Shown in pieces: positions 45,806-57,248 of a DNA stretch of 64,000 nucleotides. The DNA is taken from positions 4,898,001 through 4,962,000 of the forward strand of contig AP026547.1 of assembly GCA_026075535.2 (NCBI GenBank), given 5' to 3'. The notes beneath the pieces are model-generated. The model was not told the origin of the DNA, did not search any database, and worked only from the letters and a program-made list of their open reading frames with translations. Every line of letters begins with the position of its first letter. Positions within the stretch are counted from its first letter, which is position 1. Origin of the DNA: Tricholoma matsutake (lineage: Eukaryota > Basidiomycota > Agaricomycetes > Agaricales > Tricholomataceae). Made by a program: the position numbers and the translations under genes.

Positions 45806-46198
45806 AATTCTCGGATCGGCATTGAGAACTTGTTATATAGCAGCGTGATTATGAGCCTATTTAAAGATTCTGTCCAGTCTTTACGTCCCCCGGCCTCATG
45901 ACTGTCGTCTCCTCGCACTTGGGATCCTACAACCTAATAGACACCTTATTGGCCTCAAGGGCTTCCGAAGTCGAGGAACAGTAATAGAGTTACAGTGTTC
46001 AACGGGCCAATGATACAAAACACTTTTGTCTCGTCAATGTTGAAATATTCACTTTTGACTACCTTGCTGCGGTAGCTCAGAACCAGTTTGATCACGTGAA
46101 ATCCGTGACATTCTACTAAATCATAATTGGCATTCGGCTCAGTGGCATTGTGGCCACACAGAAATCTTTGAAACCACCCTTTCTAAAGATCTGTTACT
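45806..46198. other. 3' flank of racemase; no gene
   Basis: I see no gene, and no clear poly-A signal or repeat. Confidence 0.4.
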
Positions 46199-46560
46199 TT
46201 ACACTCTATATATTCTACAATGTTTCTTTCAAATCCCTTCTGGAAACATTTTTCATGTTCCCTTTGTGTAAGTTAAAGAAACACTTTTTATGTAATTATG
46301 CCTGTATCTGCAGAAAACATTTAACATGTAATTTTATTATGTGTTTCCTAGGGATACATGTGTAACCATGGTAACCCCTTTGTTCTTTGCATGTATCCAT
46401 AGAAAACACATAATAAAATATATGTCAAGTGTTTTCTGCAGATACAGCCATAATTACATAAAAAGTGTTTCCTTAACTTACACAAAGGGAACATGAAAAA
46501 TGTTTCAAGAAGGGATCTGAAAGAAACATTGTAGAATACACCTTTTATGTTCCTTGCAGA
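46199..46560. repeat. Large near-perfect inverted repeat (fold-back)
   Basis: Left arm 46199-46375 and right arm about 46378-46560 are complements. Landmarks are ATTCTACAATGTTTCTTTC, ACACTTTTTATGTAATTATG and GTATCTGCAGAAAACA with their reverse copies. The centre is near GGGATACATG...CATGTATCC. It could form a 180-bp hairpin and is probably the core of a fold-back MITE whose outer ends I cannot fix. Confidence 0.8.
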
Positions 46561-46746
46561 TACAGCTTGGATACATGTAAAATATTTCCCTAACATTTCT
46601 TTTACATACATATTAGAAATATCCAAAGGATATACACATCAGAAGTCTTAAAACCAGTTTCTAAGGCTGTGTTTCTGTGGGAAACACAGGTCAGCCCCAG
46701 TAGTGTCATCAGCATCAATAAACAAGCCTAAATATGGTTTTACTTT

Positions 46747-48203
46747 TTGTGTCTAGCAGGAGTTGCCACCACCAGAGTGTTTGGGCTTTCCAGGGCTTGT
46801 GACAGGCCTGTGACTGAGCCAGGCCTGCACATCACTAATTCTCAGCAACAGGTGAACAAGGTGGGTCCTCAATTATCCCTGAGTCATCATGGAACTAGTC
46901 TACAGTCAGTAAGCAATGTTGTCATGGTGAAGAAGACCTCACAAATCACAGGTATGTTTTCCTTTCCCAAATCCCTCAATAATGAATTTGTGCTTACATG
47001 CCAAGTTCAATAGCTCTAGAACATGGCTGTGTAAAATTTTTGTGACATATAGATGTGTTTGGGTCTAAATTTGGATTCAGCACTTCCAGATCCAAATATG
47101 TAGTATATTTAACTATTGAAGGACCAAAAGTAGCTATTTAAGTAAGTATGTCTTTTGTGGAACATATTTGTGCTTAAGTATGTGTGGCAGCTCCAAAGTC
47201 AAATTTCAGTAGATTTTGATTTGGAACTGTCACACTCAAGCAAATTGGCAGGCATGATATTACAATTTGGACAACCTAACCTTCACACACATCTGCTCTT
47301 GTGCAAGAACGGCAAGAAAATATTACAAGTTTTTAATGCATACAATAAAGAATTTGACAACTTGGTGCACTGTTTTCCTGCTGTGCCTTTAGGTGATGAA
47401 GACATCACAGCCATTGGCAAACTTTGCATGTTTCTCGATGTTTGTCATGCATTCATACATTCTCTGCTTGGGTGGAAGTCATCAGACGAAGGTCTATTTG
47501 GCAAAGTTGACACTTACTTGGAAAACATCACTTACAATGAGGTGGAAGGTTTTAAATTTCAGGTGCTCATTTGGGTAAACCAACCAGATTATTTAGTGTC
47601 ACCGAGCCTGGACACCAACACATTAATCAGAAGAGGTGGAGTTTCAGAGGCAGCTCACTCAAGTTTTCAATACTTGGTCCAATGGTTTTTTACTCTCAAC
47701 CTTCATGGAACACTTGATCAACCCACAAACTTATTTCAAACAACTGTTTTTGGACATGGATCATTGCCAGTTATCTTGAGAACAGCGGGTGCAAACAGCA
47801 ACCTCTTACAACTCTTTTTTTGAGCCGCAGCAAAGCATGCCCAAATTTTGTACAGAGCTTGGAGAAGCCCACACTTATTTACCAATGGGATGGACTGACC
47901 AAGAGTGGATATTAGGTACAGTATGAACACAAATGAACAGTGGTTGTCTGTCTTCATTCGAGACACTCATCATTATAAGTGGAAACAATTTTCAATGGCA
48001 GTCACACCGCTTTGTTGACATTGAATCTGAATCCATGTTCAACACCGTTGTTGCACATCTTAGAGGGTCAGTTATATAGATTTTCATTTTAATATTGACA
48101 CTAACAACTTTTGACAGCACCACTGTGTGATGGTCTCAGAGAGCATTGGAATACATGAGGAGGCCACTTGTTCAACAAGATTGTAATTTAATCCAGTTTG
48201 TCA
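46747..48203 (+). pseudogene. Unknown coding sequence, interrupted by the hAT/Gypsy composite (5' part)
   Basis: A 222-aa frame (47155-47823) is ordinary in composition (KLAGMILQFGQPNLHTHLLL, GKLCMFLDVCHAFIHSLLGW, DYLVSPSLDTNTLIRRGG). An earlier frame lies at 46747-47013. Near 48118 an acceptor-like TTTTGACAG begins the stretch reading RALEYMRRPLVQQDCNLIQF, which runs into the target duplication GTTTGTCA. The frame resumes after 60573 with VMQKNDTEDKEEHPAPF, so one coding exon was split. I do not recognise the protein; it may belong to a host gene or another transposon. Exon borders are not resolved. Confidence 0.45.
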
Positions 48204-49050
48204 TAGTGTTTGAAGGTCTGGTTTGGTCCAGTTTTTTTCCACTTTGGAACAAAACTGGAACCAAAACCGGTTGCATTACATTCAAAGTCTACATAAAACC
48301 GGACTGAACCGCACGAAACCGGTTCATAGTGGTCCAGTCCAGTCCAACTACTCACTTAGGTCAGTCTAAACTGACATTAGTATATATAATAAATACAATT
48401 CTAAAAGTAAACTAAAGCCCCTCACAAGCAGGGGCCTGTGAGGGGGCAAGCACACATGTAAATAATAAATAGAAAATGAAAACAGCCCCTGCCGCCTCAC
48501 ATTTGGTGTGAGGGCAGGGGGGCAGCTGTTGACCATCATCGTCATTGTTGTTGTTGTTGTTGTCGGCATTGGCATTGGCATTGTCAGCATTGGCATTGAC
48601 GTCATTGGTGTTGCCATTGTTGTTGTCAGCATTGCCGTCGCCATTGTTGGTGTGGTGCTGTGACGTGGCATTGGTGTCAACAGCCCCACTCCCCCTACGA
48701 GCAGGGGCTCGCAGGCAGGGTGGAGGCGTTGGTGAGTTGTTGCGGCTGCTGTTGCTGTGTAGAAACAGGACCCCATTACCACCCTGTGAGCAGATGCTCA
48801 TAGCGGCAGTGTAGGGCGCAGGTAAGGGGTGTTTCTTGGTTCAGGCTTCGTCGCTACCAGTAAAAACCTGATAATGAAAGAGGGAAAGTTAGTTAGTTAA
48901 AAAATAGAAGAAATATTCTAACATACCTGGGGCCCAAATGATGCCAGTCATCGTTTGGACCCATTTCATTCATTCATTCAGCTTGGGCTGCTGTGTTGTT
49001 GCTCCATCTTCCACCCTGCAAGCAGGGGCTCGCAGCAGTGGCATATGCAG

Positions 49051-50236
49051 TGATAGGTCGTCTCCTCGGCTCAAGGACCGATTCACCACTTTAGCATCAT
49101 TCTAATCACGTCAGCTAACTCCTATGACATCCCAGACGCAGCGCGACCCACTCTATCGATCGTGATATCATATCGACTGCGTCGAAACATCACCAGCGAC
49201 ATTGATCGTATCAAAAGCCCACATCGCACAACCTTAGGACTACCCCGAAAGTCACTAAGATTCCCCTACACGACCATCGAACATCCCCGACCAACTTTGA
49301 ACAAGCCGCAACCGCGATCGAGCATCATCGACCATCGTCGAGTGTCATCGATCAATATCGAGAAACTATGAGCGACATCGGGTGCCGCCTTTGTTATCTA
49401 AATGGTGGAAGACCATGCACTAGGATGTATTCCAACTCATGCTCAAACCTGCTGATCATAGGTCAGCCTCGTTCCAAGTCCCTATCGCACACAGAACCCA
49501 CTGGATGCATTATTGCAAGACTTAGTGCAGTTTATACACAAAGGACAGTCTCTTTTAGTTCTTTCCTTTTATTACTCTTTCATCATATGATATATATATC
49601 TTTCTTGTTTGGATTCCAGTCTCCTTTATGGCCTTGTGCCTTAACTCATATCTTTTGCCTCATGTTCTACACATGTTTCTCATTCCATTTTAGGAAGTTT
49701 CTTTAAAACATATAAAACTCTGTAGTATCTACTTGAAAATAGGAAGAAATCATCTTCACATATCATCTCATATACAGTTCTAAGCATCCGATCAACTTTC
49801 TAAAACAATCTAAGTCTCTGCAGGTTTTCTCGATCGACGAGAAACCTCTGCAATCGTCGCATCCTCGATCCTCCCTTGATCCTCTCATCATTAGTTCTAG
49901 CAACCCTTCCAACACTTTATAGCAGTTTGCCGCACCCTTCGTATACCATTGACCTATCGAAAGGTCCCCATAATTCACATATCGACCATCGACAATAAAA
50001 CTTGTTCGCCATCGATCTCATCGATCGCCCTCGATATTGATCAATACTCGATCGGACCACGACAAACGCCTTTGTCTCTCATAACACTACCTTCACAACT
50101 AGTGTTAACTAGTAATCTTCTCAGAGGTTTGACCACAAACTTTTGGAACATCTCGCAACCCTCCTCTGACTCGTCACAAACATCATCGATTGCCTCATCA
50201 GCAGTTCTGGTGGTTTTCCTGGGTTGAGCATCATCA
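49051..50236 (+). repeat. Gypsy 5' LTR (1186 bp)
   Basis: TGATAGGTCGTC to GTTGAGCATCATCA. Same length as the 3' LTR; all differences I could read are transitions at CpG. Confidence 0.95.
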
Positions 50237-53200
50237 TTTTTGGAGCCCACTGCGAGGGTGTCTGAATCATTTCATCGTCAGACCAACCTCGACTTCCTCG
50301 GCTTAGGCCAACACAAGCGAGAACCCTTCGCATCGATACTCGCCACGCCTTCGAATCTCTTGAACAATCGGGAGATATTCTAATTCCAGTTTCCGAAGCA
50401 GAATCTACTCATCGTAGACTATTTCCTTCACCTATATCATTGCCTTCCACATCATCATCTACTTCTTCATCATCATCATCGACCTCTTCATTTATCCTTC
50501 CAACAACTTCGACACCTCTACCATCTATTACACAAGTCTTAACCCCTACCCCTAGAGTCATCGCATTCATGACTACCCAAACCGTGATGCCAGCTTGTGG
50601 GCACTTGACCGCTCCGAAATTTGACCCGACTCAGCCTTGAGAGCTTCGACAATACTTCGAAGAGCTTGAACTATTATTCCCGACCTGCGGTGTTACTGAA
50701 TCAAATCTCATGAAGAAACACGCTTGTTGCTACCTCGACACCGACTCGTCAGAACTCTGGGAATCGCTTCCAGAGTATCAACCCGGCACATCATTCAATG
50801 AATTTAGAACAGCAGTACACAAACTCTATCCCGGCTCGGAAGACGATTGCAAGTGGAGCATATCGGACATGGACAAATTAGTGGGAGAACAGCTACACAT
50901 TGGGATATTCGACGCAAGCGATCTAGGAATGTATTATCGCATGTTCTACAACATTACTCACTTTTTGCAAGCAAAGAATAGGATCTTGGAAGCCGAGCAA
51001 AGCAGAGCTTATGTTCGAGGATTCCAACCCGGCTTATGGACTCAAATTGCTCAACGACTCGAACTCAAATTCCCCGACCATTATCCCGACGATCCATATC
51101 CACTCAACGACATTCACGATGCGGCAAAATTCATTCTAGCAGGCTCCAACACATCGAACTCAGTAATCCACCAATCGACCTCTTCATCGCACTCGACATT
51201 GAACATCAGAAATACGGGCACCTCGTCACCTGGAACTATTATGATCAAAACCGAAGATCTAAATGCGATGTTCAAACAATTTGCTAGCACCATTGCTACG
51301 CATATCGCAGGTACTAAAAATCCTCGCACTAATTCGGCAGACAGACAGGCACATATTGACGCACTCCTTTGCATATTTTGCGGTTTATCCGGACATTTTA
51401 TCCCTGACTGTATGGTTTGTCAGTCGTACCTGAACGAAGGGAAGTGTAAGCGAAACGCAGAAGGAAAGATCGTACTTCCTAACGGACAATTCACCCCTCA
51501 AAGTATCCCTGGCAGGTTTATCAAGGAATGGATCGATGAATGGTGGAAACGCAACCCAGACGCAACCCCAGCAGCAACACTTTTATTCAGCATCGCACCA
51601 TCGGCACCTTCGACTTTGACTAGTTCAACCTTGGCTGCGATCACTTCGATAACAGAGTCCGACGCCATTTCTATATCGGGATTGGAGACGAAAGGCATTT
51701 ATCATAACTCGACATTGACAGCTGACTCCGAAGATAGAATAGCGGCTCTCAAGCACGAAATATTCACGCTTCGAAGTGGTCGACCATTTTTGCGTCCAAA
51801 CAAAGAGGTTCGAACTTCGGTTCCAGCCACGACAACTCCCGTCCCTGCATCGTCAACATCTACTGGTACAGTCCCACCACCCTCAACATCTTCATTGACA
51901 ATGGTCAACCCTTCGACTTCAACTACCGCTCCTAGCATTTACAGGTCCAGTTAAGTCCGGTTTTTTATGTCTAAATGGGGCAACCGCAACTGCAACCGGT
52001 CCAAGACTGACCCAGATATTGCTGAACTGCAACCGGACCGCATAGGACCGGTCCATATCAGTCCATGGACCGAAAAAAACCAGTTCGAACCGACTTTTTG
52101 TTGTAAAATTTGTTGTACCAATATAACCCATATATTTCTCACCAACTATTAACCGGACCATCTCACCATTACACAAGCAGTTGGATATTGTAATTCCCCG
52201 GTGACTGGTCCAACTTTTAAGAGATTTTATCAAGATCTGACAGAGATATAACCAAAACAAAAGTACATTGTATTCCATGTTGTAGTTTGTAGTTTGTAGT
52301 TACAACTTGTTAGGGCTGTTAAATGAATCAAATACACATGGTATAGATGTTTATGTATGTTATTCCTTTGCCTTGGATAATGTCCAATTGTGCCCAACAT
52401 TTTTGTAGCACAAGGTATAAACAGTACAGTCACAGCTGCTCAAATGACATCAAAATACTCACATCAAAATGTATTTTGTCATATCTCTCTCAGTTCTCAA
52501 CCGTTTTTGATGGTCCAGGGAGCGGAATTGAAGCCATTATGTGTGGGAATCAGCGGGTATAGTGCACGTGACCTATAAACCGGTTGAAACCGGTTCGGAT
52601 CGGTTTTCATCGGTTCAATGATATTTTTCAAAGCAAAAGACTGGCAACTGGACTGCAAAAGACCGGTCCTATAAATAGCCACCTGACGAACCGGACTTCG
52701 GTTCAGTTCAGTCCGGTTTCGGTCTTTTTCCAGTTTGTAGGACCGGACCTTTAAACACTAACCGCTCCAACATCGACATCGACCACTTCGCCATCGACCA
52801 CCATACCCCCAACGCAAACCTCGGTACACCCATATGCATCAGTCAGGGAGAACACCTATTTGCCACCACACAAAAGGAACTTCGCTGGCGCATCAAAGGG
52901 TAAGGAAAAAGACAGACCATCATATGCAACACAGGCACCGGTACAGAACGAGAAAATTGCGCATGATATATTTGTGCGCTCGATGAAGATGCCGATCGTC
53001 ACGCTGACATCCGAAGAACTACTCTCGCTTTCACCAGAGGTTCGAACAAAATGGAGAGAACAGGTCACACCAAAATGAGTCCCACAATCCAGAAACAATG
53101 CAACGAACATGTTTAGTCCCGACGCAATCATCGTGCCTGACCCATATGAGACTTATATTAGCAGTCTTCGACCTGGTGAAATCCCTCAGCCTTTTGTCGT

Positions 53201-53651
53201 CGCTAAAGAAACTTCATTGATTAGATCAGTTATTATGGACATCCATGGTAACAACCAGGTAGAAAGTGTTGTCGATCCCGGTTCCTCGATCATATCAATG
53301 GCCAAAGATGTTTGCCATGAACTCGGTCTAGCATACGACTCCTCGATTAGGCTTCCAATGCAGTCTGCTAATGGGACTGTGGATGAAACACTCGGTTTAG
53401 CACGCAACGTACCCTGCAATCTCGGTGGAATCACCCTATACATGCAGATACATATTATTCGGGACCTGGCATACGATATTCTACTTGGACGACCTTTCGA
53501 TGTCTTGACAGAAAGTGTCATTAGGAACTATCAGAACGAAGTGCAAGCCATCACGATATGCGATCCTAACTCAACTTGGACCACTACAATTCCCTCGATA
53601 CCTCGATCACACCGTTGTCGAAAAGTAGTTCGAGAGGATTTTCAGCGTTAG
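50237..53651 (+). pseudogene. Gypsy gag and retropepsin, interrupted by a MITE
   Basis: Gag is in one frame from about 50270; a Ser/Thr-rich start has no clear ATG. TGA at 50638-50640 precedes LRQYFEELELLFPTCGV. The capsid-like part (YLDTDSSELWESLPEYQPGT; RAYVRGFQPGLWTQI) ends in a zinc knuckle, CIFCGLSGHFIPDC. The MITE at 51933-52760 plus its 8-bp duplication shifts the frame; taking it out puts 52769-53651 back in phase. TGA at 53076-53078. The protease region reads ESVVDPGSSIISMAKDVCHE and DLAYDILLGRPFDVLTES. Its active site is DPGS rather than the usual DTG/DSG, a form I know from this basidiomycete Gypsy lineage. Confidence 0.88.
51933..52760. mobile_element. hAT-like MITE copy 2 (828 bp), TSD ACCGCTCC
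   Basis: TAGCATTTACAGGTCC to the complement of TAGTGTTTAAAGGTCC; flanked by perfect ACCGCTCC (51925-51932 and 52761-52768). It is homologous end to end with 11344-12189. Confidence 0.95.
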
Positions 53652-55372
53652 AGAATGAAATTTCGGAACAGTGCACTTTCATCATCTCATTCGACTCTTC
53701 TAACTCCTCTATATTTATTGAGTGCACTGCAAATATCCCCGAAATTGACTCCTCCGAAGAATTATCCACAACACTTTCCAACTTATATTTATCTGCGTGC
53801 GACGAGTTCCACGTTCCTCGAAACGCCTCGATGGTGTTTATACCTATGCGACCTTCTTCATCGTCAGTTTCCCCTTCCTCAGTTATTTCCAACAATCCAC
53901 AGTCTAGTTATTTATCGACGAAGAAAAAGTATAAACCAGTCACACAGAAGGTCCATCCAATCATGGCCAGACTACCCGATCATTTTAGAATTATTCGACG
54001 CATCGAGGGCGATCCCCTCCAAGACATGCCTCCACTAAATCCCCATCCTCCGATATTCAAACCAACTCCTCGATATAACCTCGAACGCAAAAACATCATC
54101 GATCGAAATCATCCAGAAGATTTCTTATGGCCTCAAGAACGAGACCTCATGCATGACTTCATTCGAAACCAGCAAGCAGGGTTCGCATGGACCAAAAATG
54201 AACGAGGAAGGTTTCGACCCGATTTCTTCCCCCCTATCGAGTTCCCAGTCATCCCGCATACCCCTTGGGTTGAACGCAATATCCCCATACTGCCTGGTTT
54301 GTATGAACAAATTTGCGAGATGCTGAAAAAGAAGATCGAAGCAGGAGTCTATGAGTCATTGAACTTGTCATACCAATCGCGATGGTTTTGCGTTGCGAAG
54401 AAAGATGCAAAATTGCTCCGAATAGTCCACAGCCTCGAGCCGCTAAACCAAGTTATGATTCAGCACTCAGGCATCGTCCCGATCCCTGAGCATTTAGCTG
54501 AACAGTTTGGAGGACGCGCTTGTGGTGGAATGTTGGATTTATATGTTGCATTTGACAAAAGGCTCGTATCTGAATCCTCTTGAGATCTAACAACTTTCCA
54601 GACACCATTCAGCGCACTTTGAATCGTCACCCTACCAATGGGTTGGACAAACTCGGTTCCAATCCTACACGACGATGTAACTTTCATCCTACAACCTGAG
54701 GTCCCTCACATCACGATCCCTTATATCGATGACACACCGGTGAAGGGTCCGAAATCAGAATATTGAACGATCGGTGGGTCTTATGAAATGATCGTCGACA
54801 ACTCAGGCATTCGACGATTCATGTGGGAGCATTTCGAGAACCTAAATCACATTGTCCAGCGCATGAAGTATTGTGGTGGGACGTTCTCTGGACCGAAATT
54901 ATTTGCTTGTGTCCCTGAGATAATCGTTTTAGGTCATCGATGCAATATTCAAGGCCGAATGGCTGACCCGACGTGTATCGATAAGATCCAGAAATGGGGT
55001 CCGTGTCGTACACTCACAGAAGTTAAGGCGTTCTTAGGAACGATTGGAGTTTGTTGAATTTTCATCCAAAGTTTTGCACATCGAGCAGCTCCGCTAATCA
55101 ATCTTACTCGAAAAGATGTGCCCTTCGAATTCGGCCCATCTCAGGTAGCAGTGCAAGAAGATCTCAAGCATGCACTCCTAAACTCGCCAGCGATTCGAGC
55201 CATCGACTATACCTCGAACGCCCCAGTAATCCTCGCAGTCGACACATTGAGCATTGCCATCGGCTATTTCCTAATGCAATGCGACTGCGATAACCCTCGA
55301 AAGCAATGCACCATGGACCAGATGGTCTTTCACGACATCCTCGACAAACCGAAGACGACGATGTCGAAGTAG
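53652..55372 (+). pseudogene. Gypsy reverse transcriptase with RNase H deleted
   Basis: The RT frame (from 53576, shifted relative to the protease) reads MARLPDHFRIIRRIEGDPLQ, SYQSRWFCVAKKDAKLLRIV, ACGGMLDLYVAFD, TLPMGWTNSVPI, and catalytic IPYIDDTPVKG, then RMKYCGGTFSG and LTEVKAFLGTIGVC. TGA codons at 54581, 54620, 54764 and 55055 break it, most where relatives have Arg. RNase H begins (APVILAVDTLSIAIGYFLMQ, NPRK) and then jumps at about 55300 to MHHGPDGLSRHPRQ, which in relatives lies after the RNase H core. Roughly a hundred codons are therefore missing and the frame shifts. Confidence 0.85.
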
Positions 55373-56924
55373 AAGAAGAATTCAGTGACTGGATCGACAA
55401 ACTACACGGTTTCGTTCACCAAATCAACCCAATCTCGATTCGACCATTCCCCTCTCACACGACTTATCCCACTTTCACCCAAGCTTCAGATTTCAGTAAG
55501 GGGGAGGACGTTTCGTACAAAGACATACCTAGATCGGACAAAGCAAAGAAAGACGACGAACGATTACTGCTCGTTCATAAATGGTTAGACAATATGGTGC
55601 GACCCCCACATCTATCAGACACAGAGTACGCTACCTTCGTGCAATATTGCACCGAGTTCTTCATAGATTCCGGCAAACTATGGCGAAAAGATCGTCACGG
55701 CAAACACAAGATCGTAGCAATTCCAGAGCGTCGCATCGATATTATCCGGTTGTCACACGACCATATTGGCCACAAAATGATCTTCGCCACAAAGTCTCAC
55801 ATCGCACTATGATTCTGGTGGCCCAACCTGAAAGCCGATATCACATGGTACATCTGAACATGCCACTACTGTCAGTTGCGACAAACACGAAATCTTCTTA
55901 TTCCACCAATTGTTGCCACACCCGCTCCTCTATTCGGAAAAGTCTATATCGACACAATGCACATGCCACCTTCCGGTGGATATCGCTATATAGTACAAGG
56001 TCGATGTTCGATATCGTACTGGCTGGAGTTCAGGATGCTTCGCAACGAAACAGCGAAGACCATCGGTGATTGGATCTTCGAAGAAATCATTTGTCGTTGG
56101 GGCTCACTTTATGAGATTGTTACTGACAACGGCGCAGCATTCCTTTCTGCTCTCGAGTATTTGTTGAAGCGATATCATATCAATCATATTTGGATAAGTG
56201 GGTACAATTCTCGTGCCAATGGCCTCATTGAACGAGCCCACTTCGATGTGTGACAATTGCTCTACAAGGCCGTCGATGGTGATCAAACTCGATGGTCAGT
56301 TGGGACCTACTCGGTCTTTTGGGCAGAACGGGTAACAGTTCGAAATTGAATGGGCTGTTCGCCCTATTTTGCGATCACAGGTTCTCATCCACTCATCCCT
56401 CTCGACATTTCAGAAGCGACATATCTACGACCACCACCCGATTTGATACTCTCCTCCACCAATCTCATCGCCCAACGTGCTATTGCACTCCAGAAACGCT
56501 CGACTGATCTTGAGGTACTCTACTCTAGAGTCTACACTGCTCAACGAGAAGCTGTGAAACACTTCAAAGAAGTTCACAAGCGAACGATTCGAGACTACCA
56601 TTTCGAAAAAGGTGACCTCGTACTCATGCGAAACACACAGATCGAAAGGCTCTTAATCAAAAAATGCGAGCTCGATATCTCGGCCCACTCATAGTCATTG
56701 CAAGAAACTACGGTGGCGCTTATATTCTTTGTGAGCTCGACAGATCAGTTCTTCATCAACCAGTAGCAGCTTTCCAAATTCTACCCTATCTAGCACAGAA
56801 ATCAATTCCCCTTCCTCCAAACTTCTTCGATATCGACGATTGTCGGCTCGAACAACTTCGAACAACATTGGACGTCGATGGAGACATCGATGAGGGCATT
56901 CCTGACCTCGACAAAGATGAATAA
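55306..56924 (+). pseudogene. Gypsy integrase
   Basis: Zinc finger: RLSHDHIGHKM ... CHYCQLRQT (H-x3-H, C-x2-C). Core: KVYIDTMHMP (Asp), EIVTDNGAAF (Asp), NSRANGLIERAHFDV (Glu). C-terminal part: GCSPYFAITGSHPLIPLDI, KGDLVLMRNTQIE, then after a 1-nt loss near 56640 MRARYLGPLIVIARNYGGAY to DLDKDE. TGA codons at 55810, 55855, 56251 and 56347 replace Arg of the family (RFWWP, IRTCH, DVRQ, RMGCSP). Confidence 0.88.
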
Positions 56925-57248
56925 ACCATTTTTCTTCTCTTTTTCTACTTGCGATATTGAAACAAACTCTCGATTTTATAACAGTGTACTATTACAAGTC
57001 ACAATATTGTTTGAAACGTGTTCGCGCAAGCTCGATGGGGTTTTTTGGCTATGAAGGAGTTCTGAGCCTTTCCCCTATGTCTTGTTTTGATGAATCGTCC
57101 ATCTTACTTTCTTTTTTTCTCTCTTTCCTATGTTTCTTTGCATATATCTTACATTTCCTGGCTTCGATCGCATGCGATATTTCTCATTTTGACCTTATCT
57201 CGCTCAGACACAAGAAAAACGATAAAATTTAAACAATAAAACAAAATT

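Noticed and set aside
48412..48814. Asn-rich minus-strand and Leu/Ala-rich plus-strand open frames
   Set aside because: Both are readings of the same TTG/ATTGGC microsatellite inside the hAT-like element.
49368..49706. 112-codon frame inside the Gypsy LTR, repeated at 59101-59439
   Set aside because: It is open in both LTRs only because the LTRs are nearly identical; solo copies do not keep it and it has no coding signature.
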